Of a stretch of DNA of 64,000 bases, positions 18,667-27,216 are shown piece by piece. Made by a program: the position numbers and the translations under genes. The stretch spans positions 2,394,417-2,458,416 of the forward strand of contig NZ_CP136051.1 of NCBI RefSeq assembly GCF_032999765.1, written 5' to 3'. The notes beneath the pieces are model-generated. The model did no database searches and was not told the DNA's origin. It worked only from the letters and a program-made list of their open reading frames with translations. The stretch comes from Imperialibacter roseus. Lineage in GTDB: Bacteria > Bacteroidota > Bacteroidia > Cytophagales > Cyclobacteriaceae. Every line of letters begins with the position of its first letter. Position 1 is the first letter of the stretch.

Positions 18667-18963
18667 CTACTTAGGATTTAGGTATCAACTCCATTCAAAA
18701 GACCTGAACGTTATCATACCAAACTTAGCCCCAATAGCAGTGCTTATAGCTGTCAATGGTCAGCGCATTCGCTGATTTTCATCAGGAGGTTAATGGTTTG
18801 AGAAACTATATAGAGAATCCCTTTTGGTCAAGCGAGGTACTGGCGCACAAAAATCGTGTGGGATGGCTTACCAATTGGTGACGTAGAGTTAGCAAGAGCG
18901 CATGGTTTGGCTGTTCAGTCAGGTGAAATATGCCAGGGTGCTTGAAATGCTTTCACTAATGTT
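18667..18963. other. Gap between nifJ and the PAS kinase gene
   Basis: About 300 bases with no credible gene. Apart from the nifJ -7 box it holds a perfect 10-bp palindrome ACCAATTGGT at 18870-18879, which could be a protein-binding site. No terminator hairpin for the upstream kinase gene was found. Confidence 0.3.
18720..18727 (-). promoter_or_regulatory. Candidate -7 box for nifJ
   Basis: The minus strand reads TAAGTTTG here, a full match to the Bacteroidota TAnnTTTG element, which would place transcription start about 47 bases before the nifJ ATG. No TTG lies at the usual distance upstream (the nearest is 26 bases away), so this may be an activator-dependent or weak promoter. Confidence 0.45.
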
Positions 18964-21636
18964 TCAGAAGTTGACAGTAAAAGTTGTCCCTTTTCCGGCC
19001 TCGCTTTCCGCCGATATTGATCCACCCATGGCCTCGACCTGGGTTTTTGTTAGGAACAATCCTACGCCTTTGGCCTCGTCATTGCCGTGGAAAGTCTTAT
19101 TCAAACCGAATAGCTTATCACGAAACTTAGCCATATCTATTCCCAAACCATTGTCGGAAAACTTCAGAACAATATTGCCTTTTACTTTTGAAGTTGAAAT
19201 AGTTACCTCCGGGCTTCTTTGGTTTGACCGGTACTTAATGGCATTGGTAAGCAAGTTGAGGAAAATGCTCTCCATGTAGCTGCGGTTGTATTGTATTTCG
19301 GCCACAGCGGAAAAATCACTTTTAATGGCTATTTCCGACTCTTCTATTTGAACCGTAATGATTTCCATTGTCTTTCTAAGTACTTCGTCGAACCTGACAG
19401 GCTCCAGTATATTAGCATCCTCCGTTTTTATTTTTAACGTGTTAATTAATGTGTTTAGAGTAGAGGAAAGGTGGTTGATAACGATTTCAAATTTGCTGAA
19501 TATCAGCTCTTTTTCTTCCTTTTCCTCTGAAATCTCATACAGATGAAGTAAGGACGTGAGGTTGCCAACGGGAGATCGCAGGTTGTGCGATATAATGTGG
19601 GTGAAATTAGTGAGTTGGGAATTCTGTTTTGTTAGGCGCTCTGCCAATATTTCCAGGTTGTTTTTTGCCTCTAGCAGCTTTTTCTGATCCTCAAACCTTT
19701 CAGTAATGTCAGTGGCAATGCCGATAAAACCAGAAACTTCCTCCGCCTGGTTTCTAAGTGCCGTTACAATAAGTTGAACGGGGAATTTGGATCCGTCCTT
19801 TCTTACGTAGGTCCACTCCCTGGACTCGTGGTTACCCTGTTTGGCAAGTTCCACTAATGTATCAAACCCACTGATTTCCCGGCCAAACAGTTCGGTCAAC
19901 TCGGTGCTCCGTTTCAGTACTTCTGCTTCAACATGAATTAGTTGGGGTGTCTGTAGCCCTACCATTTCTTCGGCTGAATATTGTAGCATTAGCTCTGCGC
20001 CACGGTTGAAGTGGGTAATTGTTCCATTCTTGTCTGTGCCAATGATGGCGATGGGGCCGGTATTAAAGATGGCATTTAGCTCTTCGTTGGCTATATGAAG
20101 TGCTTCCTCAGCCAGTTTTCTGTCGGTAATGTCTTCTATCATTCCATATCGCTTCACACAACGCCCGTCAGCAAACTCAGCCTCTCCGATAATTCTTAGC
20201 CACTTTTGGTTCCCCTTGGCGGAAATTACCTCTAGGTCGAGGTCATAGGGTTTGCCTGTTGTTGCAAGTTCTTCAGTGGCCGCCAGCAGCTTGTTTCTGC
20301 TTTCCTGCCCATAGTAGTTGATGATAGCGTCTTTGTCGGGCCGGGTGCCCCGGGGGAGGTCAAAAATATCATTGGCAATGTCGTCCCAGATGGTGATCCC
20401 CCGGTCAATATCAAACTCCCAGGTTGACACTTTTGCTATTTGATTCGTTTTTTCCAGAATGTATTCAATTCTCTTTTTTTCAACATCTCTGAGCTTTGAC
20501 TGTGTTATGTCGGCCGTGTACATCAGCAAGCCACCAATTTTTCCTTCGGAAATATACCAGGGACGAACATCCCAGGTAATCCATTGCTCAGTGCCGTCAG
20601 CTCTTTTAAAATATGCCTCCTCACAAGTGTTAATCGCTCCTGCCAGGCATTCCTGATGTATCTTCTTCCAATCATCCCCGATTTCCGGAAAAATTTCGTA
20701 GTGTGAGTGTCCAAGAATGTCCCGACCCGACAGGCCGTAGTCGTCTATCCATTTCCTGGACGCAGCCATATAACGAAGTTCAGTGTCGAACATCGCTATG
20801 GCATTGGGAGATTGATCAACAAAAATTTTGTTTCGCTCGTTGCTGGCATTTACCTCCCCTTCAACTCTCTTTCGCCAGGAAATGTCCCTGATGGCTGCCG
20901 ACACGAACATGCCCTCCGGCAGCTCTATAGGGCTGATGCTAATCTCAACCGGAAATTCAGTTCCGTTTTTTTTCAACCCAAAAAGTTCAAGTCCTTCGCC
21001 CATGGGTCTGGCGTGAGGATTGGCAAAGAACCCAGAGCGCTGACCGGGGTGCGCTTTTCTGAAGCGTTCCGGGATCAGTATTTCTATTGGTTTGCCAACC
21101 AATTCATCCCTGGTGTAGCCAAAGAGCTTTTCACTCATGGAATTGATCATGTTGATAGCGCCAGTTTTGTCCACCAACACGATGGCGTCCGGAGCACTTT
21201 CGAGCAGGCCTCTGAATTTCATTTCTGAAGCCTTTATTTCCTTTTCAAGCTTTTTAGTAGATGATATATCTGCGACATGTACGAAAAAGCCCATTACTTC
21301 ACCGTTTTGAATGTCGGGATAGTAGTTGGCCTGGACATTGCGTGTCTCCCCGGACGGCTTGGTTATCTCTCGTTCAAAATGCTGCGGGTTCCCTTTCAGT
21401 ACCTCGGCAATAAAGGGCTGGTTTTTCCCATAAAGAGGGCCGAGGAGCTCCTGCATTGTGATTTTGTCAACCATTTGCTCACGGCTTTTACCAAACCATT
21501 CCCGATACGCTTTATTGGCAAATCGGCAGACTTCATTTTTGTCCCAATAAGCGAGCATTGCCCCGATATGGTCGGCAAACTGTACTCCAAAATCGATGCC
21601 CCGCTGTGCATCATGATTTGATGACTTATTTAACAT
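18964..21636 (-). CDS. Orphan multi-PAS sensor histidine kinase
   Basis: An 890-aa cytoplasmic histidine kinase with no signal peptide or membrane segment. Five PAS/PAC units are seen at roughly 15-125, 138-255, 265-375, 385-505 and 515-645; the second contains SAPDAIVLVDKTGAINMIN and the fifth TGPIAIIGTDKNGTITHFN. A DHp domain follows with phospho-acceptor H684 in ISHNLRSPVGNL, the HNLRSP variant of the H-box. The ATPase domain has NLLTNAIKYRSN, DNGLGID and GVGLFLTKT. No receiver or response regulator gene adjoins it, so the partner is unknown. Cytoplasmic PAS arrays often sense redox state, oxygen or small ligands; the position beside the nifJ cluster is suggestive only. Confidence 0.92.
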   Translation of the reverse strand: MLNKSSNHDAQRGIDFGVQFADHIGAMLAYWDKNEVCRFANKAYREWFGKSREQMVDKITMQELLGPLYGKNQPFIAEVLKGNPQHFEREITKPSGETRNVQANYYPDIQNGEVMGFFVHVADISSTKKLEKEIKASEMKFRGLLESAPDAIVLVDKTGAINMINSMSEKLFGYTRDELVGKPIEILIPERFRKAHPGQRSGFFANPHARPMGEGLELFGLKKNGTEFPVEISISPIELPEGMFVSAAIRDISWRKRVEGEVNASNERNKIFVDQSPNAIAMFDTELRYMAASRKWIDDYGLSGRDILGHSHYEIFPEIGDDWKKIHQECLAGAINTCEEAYFKRADGTEQWITWDVRPWYISEGKIGGLLMYTADITQSKLRDVEKKRIEYILEKTNQIAKVSTWEFDIDRGITIWDDIANDIFDLPRGTRPDKDAIINYYGQESRNKLLAATEELATTGKPYDLDLEVISAKGNQKWLRIIGEAEFADGRCVKRYGMIEDITDRKLAEEALHIANEELNAIFNTGPIAIIGTDKNGTITHFNRGAELMLQYSAEEMVGLQTPQLIHVEAEVLKRSTELTELFGREISGFDTLVELAKQGNHESREWTYVRKDGSKFPVQLIVTALRNQAEEVSGFIGIATDITERFEDQKKLLEAKNNLEILAERLTKQNSQLTNFTHIISHNLRSPVGNLTSLLHLYEISEEKEEKELIFSKFEIVINHLSSTLNTLINTLKIKTEDANILEPVRFDEVLRKTMEIITVQIEESEIAIKSDFSAVAEIQYNRSYMESIFLNLLTNAIKYRSNQRSPEVTISTSKVKGNIVLKFSDNGLGIDMAKFRDKLFGLNKTFHGNDEAKGVGLFLTKTQVEAMGGSISAESEAGKGTTFTVNF

Positions 21637-21968
21637 GAATGCTTTTTATTCACCCAGTTTCTGTGCGAAAACCAGTATCTTAAAATATTGAAAGCCTCAA
21701 TAGGAACCTAACCAGAAGTGTAGGACAGAAGAATATTTCGGTAATACACTGACTATTGAGGGGGATGGGAGTTAAATATAGGAAAGACACTCCTATTTTA
21801 CTTATTCAAGTACCGATTTGCCAAGATTCACCGATTCCCTGCTTAAGCGGCATCTTACATATTAAGAGGTTTTTACCAGTCGGCACCAGGCTTTCGAATG
21901 TGTATTGACGGCATTTTGTTACTTTGGTGAGCGTAATTCAATGTGGTATGGAGTCAAATTGAAAACCT
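21637..21968. other. Divergent intergenic region, PAS kinase / AraC regulator
   Basis: 332 bases between diverging genes, AT-rich, with no coding potential seen. It must hold both promoters. The best -7-like box for the AraC gene is TTACTTTG near 21918-21925 (one mismatch to TAnnTTTG), without a well-spaced TTG. No convincing dyad was found. Confidence 0.3.
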
Positions 21969-22880
21969 ATGATAATGAGTCGGTCGCCGGTAGCAAACGC
22001 CCTGCTGTTTAGCAACAGGCCACCCGAATTCTCAGATCACACGCTTTGCCAATATATGGGAAGCAAAGGGGCGGTGGTTCCCGCACACATCACAGGATTG
22101 GGAGTAGCGGTGGTAATGAGCGGCAAGGCAACGTTTCGGATTAATAGGGAGTTGATAGCAATAAACGAGGATAGCTTTCTGGTGGTTAACAAAGGAAGCG
22201 AGCTGTCTTTTGAGCTGGAACGGGACGATACCCTGGTCGCCTTGCTGTACTTTGACGCAGCGCTTTCGAAGCTGTTATACAACGGGCTGCTGATAAGCAG
22301 CAATGAAACCGCCGGTTCGTCGGCAGTCGGTAAAGAGGACTTTTCGCTCGTGGAGCACGTGCATTTCATGAATGCTTCGCTCAGAGAACAGTTTCAACTT
22401 CTGATGAAGCTTGGAAACAGTTGTGCCTCTTTTCACTCATTAAAAGCTGATATGGTTGTGCGATCTATACTGGATAGCTTGATAAGCGAAAATCAGAACG
22501 CCCTTCAAATCTCGGAGAAGCTCAAAGTTGTGAAAACAGTCACAAAAATAGCACTATACAAGCGATTGGCGATAGCCAGGGAGTGGATGGAGAGTAACCA
22601 TCAGCAGGGAGTTGACTTACAACAAGCAGCTGATGTAGCTATGCTGGGCAAACAGCATTTCCTCAGGCTTTTCAAGCGGGCCTATCAAATTACACCTCAT
22701 CACTTTTTGACCAAAACGAGGTTAGATATGGCAGAAAAACTATTGATAGAGACGGATTTGGCCGTTTCTGAGATTTGCCGGGCTGTAGGCTTCGACAGCA
22801 TTCCTTCGTTTACTAGTCTGTTCAAAAGAACATATGGCGAAGCACCCGGGCGTTACCGGCGACAAATGAGGCTGCACTAA
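21969..22880 (+). CDS. AraC-family transcriptional regulator
   Basis: A 303-aa regulator with an N-terminal cupin-like ligand/dimerisation domain (about 1-120: VVMSGKATFRINRELIAINEDSFLVVNKG) and a C-terminal AraC/XylS domain with two helix-turn-helix units (about 205-300). The second unit has the typical AVSEICRAVGFDSIPSFTSLFKRTYGEAPGRYRR signature, split around residue 275. The ligand cannot be predicted. The next gene is an AHSA1-type protein 67 bases downstream, a possible but unproven target. An ATG two codons later would serve equally well as the start. Confidence 0.93.
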   Translation: MIMSRSPVANALLFSNRPPEFSDHTLCQYMGSKGAVVPAHITGLGVAVVMSGKATFRINRELIAINEDSFLVVNKGSELSFELERDDTLVALLYFDAALSKLLYNGLLISSNETAGSSAVGKEDFSLVEHVHFMNASLREQFQLLMKLGNSCASFHSLKADMVVRSILDSLISENQNALQISEKLKVVKTVTKIALYKRLAIAREWMESNHQQGVDLQQAADVAMLGKQHFLRLFKRAYQITPHHFLTKTRLDMAEKLLIETDLAVSEICRAVGFDSIPSFTSLFKRTYGEAPGRYRRQMRLH

Positions 22881-22920
22881 AATTCTCCATTTTCGATAAG
22901 CCGGAGGGAGTTGGTGAAAC

Positions 22921-22928
22921 TAGTTTTG
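22921..22928 (+). promoter_or_regulatory. Candidate -7 box for the AHSA1-like gene
   Basis: TAGTTTTG matches TAnnTTTG, 19 bases before the ATG at 22948. No TTG lies 19-22 bases upstream, so support is partial. If used, the gene has its own promoter rather than depending on read-through from the AraC gene. Confidence 0.35.
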
Positions 22929-22947
22929 AAGAAAAAAACGCAATAAG

Positions 22948-23448
22948 ATGGAAAGAGATCAATGGAGTCAGTTCAAGCTGAGGGTAAACATCAACGCCCC
23001 GGCAGATAAAGTTTATAACTCCTGGGCAACACCCGGCGGTTTGGAGAAGTGGTTTTTGAGAAAAGCCTTGTTCAGGGACAAGGCTGGAAAGGCAAAGTCA
23101 GAGGACACACCTATTGAACAAGGCGACACGTATGAGTGGTATTGGCACGGCTATCCCGACAGTGTGGTAGAGAAAGGGACAGTACTGAAAGCCAATGGTA
23201 AAGACCTTTTTAGCTTTACTTTTTCTATGAAATGCCCGGTTACTATCAATATGTACGAAGAAGCTGGCGAGTTGATTGTTCAACTGGTCGAAAGCGGGCT
23301 GCCTCTGGACGACGACACAGCGATGAAACATTTTGTGGGTGACTCAAGGGGTTGGATTTTTTACCTGGCGAATTTAAAGTCGGTGCTGGAAGGAGGGCTG
23401 GACTTGCGAAATAAAAGGATGGAACTCACGAACGTCATTACAGCTTGA
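22948..23448 (+). CDS. AHSA1/SRPBCC domain protein
   Basis: A 166-aa START/Bet v1-like (SRPBCC) protein of the AHSA1 type. The N-terminal pattern VNINAPADKVYNSWATPGGLEKWFL (residues about 11-35, quoted as family-typical) and the C-terminal GWIFYLANLKSVLEGGLDLR helix are characteristic. These proteins form a hydrophobic ligand pocket; the Hsp90-activator name is historical and does not imply that role in bacteria. No signal peptide, so it is cytoplasmic. It follows the AraC regulator on the same strand. Confidence 0.85.
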   Translation: MERDQWSQFKLRVNINAPADKVYNSWATPGGLEKWFLRKALFRDKAGKAKSEDTPIEQGDTYEWYWHGYPDSVVEKGTVLKANGKDLFSFTFSMKCPVTINMYEEAGELIVQLVESGLPLDDDTAMKHFVGDSRGWIFYLANLKSVLEGGLDLRNKRMELTNVITA

Positions 23449-23543
23449 CCCCAGACTTTGGAGCTATATTTCCGAACAGCGTGAAGAGGATTGACAGCTA
23501 AAGATAATACCGATTCATAGCTACAATTGACCTATACTTAAAG

Positions 23544-23551
23544 TAGCTTTG
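23544..23551 (+). promoter_or_regulatory. Candidate -7 box for the GNAT-HDAC gene
   Basis: TAGCTTTG matches TAnnTTTG fully, with the ATG 33 bases downstream. A TTG sits 14 bases upstream, shorter than the usual 19-22, so the -33 element is doubtful. Confidence 0.45.
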
Positions 23552-23584
23552 CGCCACAAAATGGCTAACTAACTGCTTTTAAGT

Positions 23585-25330
23585 ATGGGCCTTAACTCCA
23601 TTCGCCGAATTTACGATCACACCACAGAATACAACATCGTTGCGCTTGAGGAGTGCCGGGCCATTTTGCTCTCCCAGTTTCCCTACATGAGCGAAAAGGA
23701 AGCTGATGAGTTGCTGCAAGATGCAGGAGAACACGCTGTAAAACCCTACCGATCAATCGTGATCATAGCTGAAGGCAGAGACAAGCAGGTTATGGGAGTT
23801 GCCATCGCTTCTCATTTCCTGAAGGATAACTTCATATTTCTCGACTTTATCGCCACCAATAAGCACCGCATAAGTGGGGGAATTGGCGGAGCCCTTTATG
23901 AGCGCCTGAGAGACGAAGCACACAGTATCTCGGCCATTGGGGTTTTCTTCGATTGCCTGACAGACAAGCGGGAGTGGGCTGTTGACGCAGCAGAGTACAG
24001 GCAAAACCTGGCCAGACTGAAATTTTATGAAAAATATGGAGCACGCCCTCTTGAGGGGTTTAGCTATGACCTGCGCCGTGACGACGAATCGTACTTTTAT
24101 CTCATTTTCGACGGGCTGGGCAAGAAGGATCACTTGTCAGCTCAGCTTTGTAAGAGCGTTGTCTCAAGTATCCTGGAAAGTAAGGCAAAAGGGAAAGTTT
24201 CTGATGGATATATTGGCCAGGTGCTTCGCTCGATAAAAGGATCGATTGCGCTGCGACCTTTCAGGTATGTTAAATCTGAACCGGTAGAGTCTACAAAGGT
24301 GTCTGTCCCTGCCGATAAGCAAATAGCGCTGGTGGTAAATGAGGGGCACTTGATTCACCATGTGCGGGAGCGAGGCTATCTGGAATCGCCTGTGCGGGTT
24401 ACTTCCATCCTGAAGGAATTGAAAAAGACTTCAATTTTTAAGGATACACCCGCCAAAGTGTACCCCGATAGCCATATTGAAGCAGTACACGAAAAACAGT
24501 ACCTCAAGTTTTTGAAGAAGATTTGTGAGTGGATCGGCGAAACCACCACCATGTATGGTGACGTGTTTCCTATCAGAAACGCAGCCAGGCTTCCGAAGGA
24601 CATTGAGCTTCAAATAGGCTACTACTGTATCGACACCTCTACACCACTTAATGCCAATGCCTACAAGGCTGCCAGAGGTGCCGTGAACTGTGCACTCACT
24701 GCAGCTGATGTTGTTTTGGGAGGCCAACCTATGGCCTATGCCCTCGTAAGGCCCCCCGGGCATCATGCCGAGCGGAAATATTTCGGTGGCTTTTGCTACC
24801 TGAACTCCAACGCAGTGGCGGCGCATTACCTGAGCAAAAACGGTAAAAAAGTGGTGATCCTCGATATTGACTATCACCATGGTAATGGCCAGCAGGACAT
24901 ATTCTATCATAGATCTGATGTTTTTACAGTCTCAATTCATGGCGATCCGGAATACGCCTATCCCAACTTCACCGGGTTCACTGACGAAATTGGTGAAGGA
25001 GAGGGAGAAGGGTTTAACCTCAATATCGCTTTGCCCAAGGGTGTAGAAGGACTGGCTTATCATAAGGCGTTGAAGAAAGCACTTGAGGCCATAAAAAAGT
25101 ACAAGCCAGATTATCTCGTCATTGCTTTGGGCCTTGATATCGCCAAGGGCGATCCATCTGGCACCTGGTTGCTGTCACCAGACGACTTTGCGATAAACGG
25201 CAAAATGATTGCCGCACTCAAGCTGCCCACTTTAGTTATTCAGGAGGGTGGCTACAAGAACAAGGTGCTTGGTGTGAATGCCAGAAGGTTCTTTCAGGGG
25301 CTGTGGGAGGGGCGCTATTTGGTTAAATAA
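23585..25330 (+). CDS. Fusion of GNAT acetyltransferase and HDAC-family deacetylase
   Basis: A 581-aa two-domain enzyme. Residues about 15-180 look like a GNAT N-acetyltransferase, with an acetyl-CoA loop in KHRISGGIGGALYERL near residue 100. Residues about 245-578 are an arginase-fold histone-deacetylase/acetylpolyamine-amidohydrolase domain: RPPGHHAE near 388 (catalytic His pair), LDIDYHHGNGQQDIF near 426 (zinc Asp and His), SIHGDPEYAYPNF, LGLDIAKGDPSGTW near 516 (second zinc Asp) and IQEGGY near 554 (catalytic Tyr). All deacetylase catalytic residues are present. One chain thus could both add and remove acetyl groups, perhaps on polyamines or proteins; the substrate is unknown. It has its own promoter candidate and no operon partner. 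Confidence 0.88.
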   Translation: MGLNSIRRIYDHTTEYNIVALEECRAILLSQFPYMSEKEADELLQDAGEHAVKPYRSIVIIAEGRDKQVMGVAIASHFLKDNFIFLDFIATNKHRISGGIGGALYERLRDEAHSISAIGVFFDCLTDKREWAVDAAEYRQNLARLKFYEKYGARPLEGFSYDLRRDDESYFYLIFDGLGKKDHLSAQLCKSVVSSILESKAKGKVSDGYIGQVLRSIKGSIALRPFRYVKSEPVESTKVSVPADKQIALVVNEGHLIHHVRERGYLESPVRVTSILKELKKTSIFKDTPAKVYPDSHIEAVHEKQYLKFLKKICEWIGETTTMYGDVFPIRNAARLPKDIELQIGYYCIDTSTPLNANAYKAARGAVNCALTAADVVLGGQPMAYALVRPPGHHAERKYFGGFCYLNSNAVAAHYLSKNGKKVVILDIDYHHGNGQQDIFYHRSDVFTVSIHGDPEYAYPNFTGFTDEIGEGEGEGFNLNIALPKGVEGLAYHKALKKALEAIKKYKPDYLVIALGLDIAKGDPSGTWLLSPDDFAINGKMIAALKLPTLVIQEGGYKNKVLGVNARRFFQGLWEGRYLVK

Positions 25331-25428
25331 CGGTATTTGTTGTAACAGGGGTTGTTTTGGTGCAAAAGCAGGGTTGGTCAATTCTTTGAGTAATTTTTAT
25401 ATTCACTGGCAAATATAGCAAAGCTTGC

Positions 25429-25899
25429 ATGACCAAACCTGAAGTTTCGTTCTCAGGCCATCTTCCCAAACGACCGTCATCGGTAGTTCAGTGGCTCTAC
25501 TACACGTTCGGCAGGAAGGCACTACCGAAGCATCTTTGCCCCACAGCCGACTACCGCAATTTGGAGCATTCCGGTGATGTGGGACAGTGGCAGTTGTTCC
25601 AGCGAACGAATCGAACTGAACTGGATGTCGACCACTTACACAACCCAATGTTTAAAGAGGAACGGGACAGGTTGAATAAGGAATATCAATTCATTGCTGA
25701 CGCACTCAACGAAGGCCCCAATGCGTTTAATTTCGAGTACCACCCTGTTGACGAGGACTGGCTTTATATACAATTGGGAAAAAGTGGGCTAGAACTGGGC
25801 TACAGGGATGGATACTGGAGTATGGACTATTCATATATCCCACGAATGGAGCAATGGGATCATTGGCTGATGAGCGAGGGTACTATGAAAATGAACTGA
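25429..25899 (+). CDS. Hypothetical protein, 156 aa
   Basis: I do not recognise this protein. It is a soluble, aromatic-rich polypeptide without signal peptide or membrane helix; the C-terminal half has many Trp and Tyr residues (YRDGYWSMDYSYIPRMEQW). No catalytic motif is visible. It is convergent with the next gene, with only four bases between the stops. The start at 25429 follows an AT-rich leader. It belongs to a run of lineage-specific genes. Confidence 0.6.
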   Translation: MTKPEVSFSGHLPKRPSSVVQWLYYTFGRKALPKHLCPTADYRNLEHSGDVGQWQLFQRTNRTELDVDHLHNPMFKEERDRLNKEYQFIADALNEGPNAFNFEYHPVDEDWLYIQLGKSGLELGYRDGYWSMDYSYIPRMEQWDHWLMSEGTMKMN

Positions 25900-25903
25900 T
25901 GGT

Positions 25904-26317
25904 TTAGTGATGAAGAAGTGCGTAAAACACACCTGATCTTAGCTGATAATCTAAATCTGAGATGAAGGAGTTGATAGGGCCGATTTGCTTTTCTATCCCT
26001 GCGTATGAGGCAGGTAAATCCCGATAGTAAGTAAGCCATTTCATGTCCGATGCATTCAGGTGATAGACATTGCACCAGTTAAGATAGTCGGTAGACTCAG
26101 CAAAGTCTTCCAGTGACCGAAGAACCAGGAATAGGCACACTAGCGGCTTTTGTTCATCGAAATCTCTGTACTCATCGTCCACATAGAGCCTCCACGAATG
26201 TGCGTCAACCAAAAACTCCACCTCAAGAAGGCCTTCAGCGCCATTCGACAGACGCTTTACATTCATTTGATGTTCCCTGTTCAGTTCGACCAGCTTTTCA
26301 AGTTCGGGGTATTTCAT
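25904..26317 (-). CDS. Hypothetical protein, 137 aa, coupled to the upstream exported-protein gene
   Basis: I do not recognise this protein. A longer reading frame opens at 26344, but the ATG at 26317 overlaps the stop of the upstream gene as ATGA, so I choose 26317 (N terminus MKYPELEKLVELNREHQ). The protein is acidic, has no signal peptide, and contains LYVDDEYRDFDEQKPLVCLF and a Tyr/Trp-rich centre. Coupling suggests it works with the two exported proteins encoded upstream, but no function can be assigned. Confidence 0.6.
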   Translation of the reverse strand: MKYPELEKLVELNREHQMNVKRLSNGAEGLLEVEFLVDAHSWRLYVDDEYRDFDEQKPLVCLFLVLRSLEDFAESTDYLNWCNVYHLNASDMKWLTYYRDLPASYAGIEKQIGPINSFISDLDYQLRSGVFYALLHH

Positions 26318-27216
26318 TCTTTGAACTTCATTGCAGGAATCCAACCAATGACCCGCCTACTTTTACTGGCAGACCTTTCGTATAACGATCTGGGTAAATC
26401 AGCCCGGGCTTCTGTTATCACGAGGATCCAAGTCGCTTCATTTAACTTTTGCTCCCCGAGTTTTTTGACTTTTACCGGGTCGTCAAAATGAATGAAGGGA
26501 AGAAAATGACCTGCTCTGAGAGAATCCCTGATAGTTTTGCTCCGCTGCCCGAAGTAGGCAGAAGTGTTCCTGAGATCGTCAGGTGAAGCATACAGCACGG
26601 CGCTTTCAAGCGTTTCTGTGGTGCCCTGTTCAAAGTTTGGCATAGCCTTAAAGTAAAAACCACTGCCTATGAGGTCTATCGATGAAATAGGCTCTTTCAG
26701 CCCGGGCGGCCGGGCTTGTTTAAACACTGAAAAACGGGTGGTGTATGAATCGCAGCAGGGGTATTCAACTGTATAAACGGTGTAACTGTCTTTTTCTTTT
26801 GCTATGTCAAGCAGAGCTCCGTCGACTTGCATCATCAAATTGATGCGGCCGCCTTTATTCTCAAAGAATTTGGTGCGCATTCTGCCCATCAGGCCAGATT
26901 CGCCGGTATAAATCAGGTCGAGGTCATTATCGGCGTCGAAGTCAAAAAAGAAAAGGCTAGCAGTATCCAATGGATAATACCTTGGTGGCTCGGGAAAATC
27001 CGGATTGTAGTCTGGTCGCTGAAATTGTACCGAGTCGTCCGGCAGCAATTTGGCTAACACTGCCATTTTCTGATCGTCACTCAACGCTGAAGCAAGCTGC
27101 TGTCTCAATCCTGCTTGTGTTTCCAGGCTTTTAACAAGCTGCACCATCTGGGCATTACTTTCCGTGGAAATCAATGAAGCTAGCCACCAGCAGATAATAA
27201 ACCATCTATTCATCAT
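26314..27216 (-). CDS. Hypothetical exported protein, 300 aa
   Basis: The first about 22 residues form a signal peptide (MNRWFIICWWLASLISTESNAQ), so the product is periplasmic or outer-membrane associated. The centre contains LFFFDFDADNDLDLIYTGESG, an FG-GAP/VCBS-like Asp-rich calcium-binding loop, but only a single copy is seen. It ends in a basic segment (ERSASKSRRVIGWIPAMKFKE). It overlaps the upstream gene by 11 bases and the downstream gene by 4, making a three-gene operon. The start may be the second Met. No family is recognised. Confidence 0.65.
   Translation of the reverse strand: MMNRWFIICWWLASLISTESNAQMVQLVKSLETQAGLRQQLASALSDDQKMAVLAKLLPDDSVQFQRPDYNPDFPEPPRYYPLDTASLFFFDFDADNDLDLIYTGESGLMGRMRTKFFENKGGRINLMMQVDGALLDIAKEKDSYTVYTVEYPCCDSYTTRFSVFKQARPPGLKEPISSIDLIGSGFYFKAMPNFEQGTTETLESAVLYASPDDLRNTSAYFGQRSKTIRDSLRAGHFLPFIHFDDPVKVKKLGEQKLNEATWILVITEARADLPRSLYERSASKSRRVIGWIPAMKFKE

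Noticed and set aside
20707-21228. Long + strand open frame (173 codons) opposite the PAS kinase gene
   Set aside because: Runs antisense through PAS domains with clear conserved motifs; the product has no family features.
24431-24910. 159-codon - strand open frame inside the GNAT-HDAC gene
   Set aside because: Antisense to the catalytic HDAC core; no start signal or domain.
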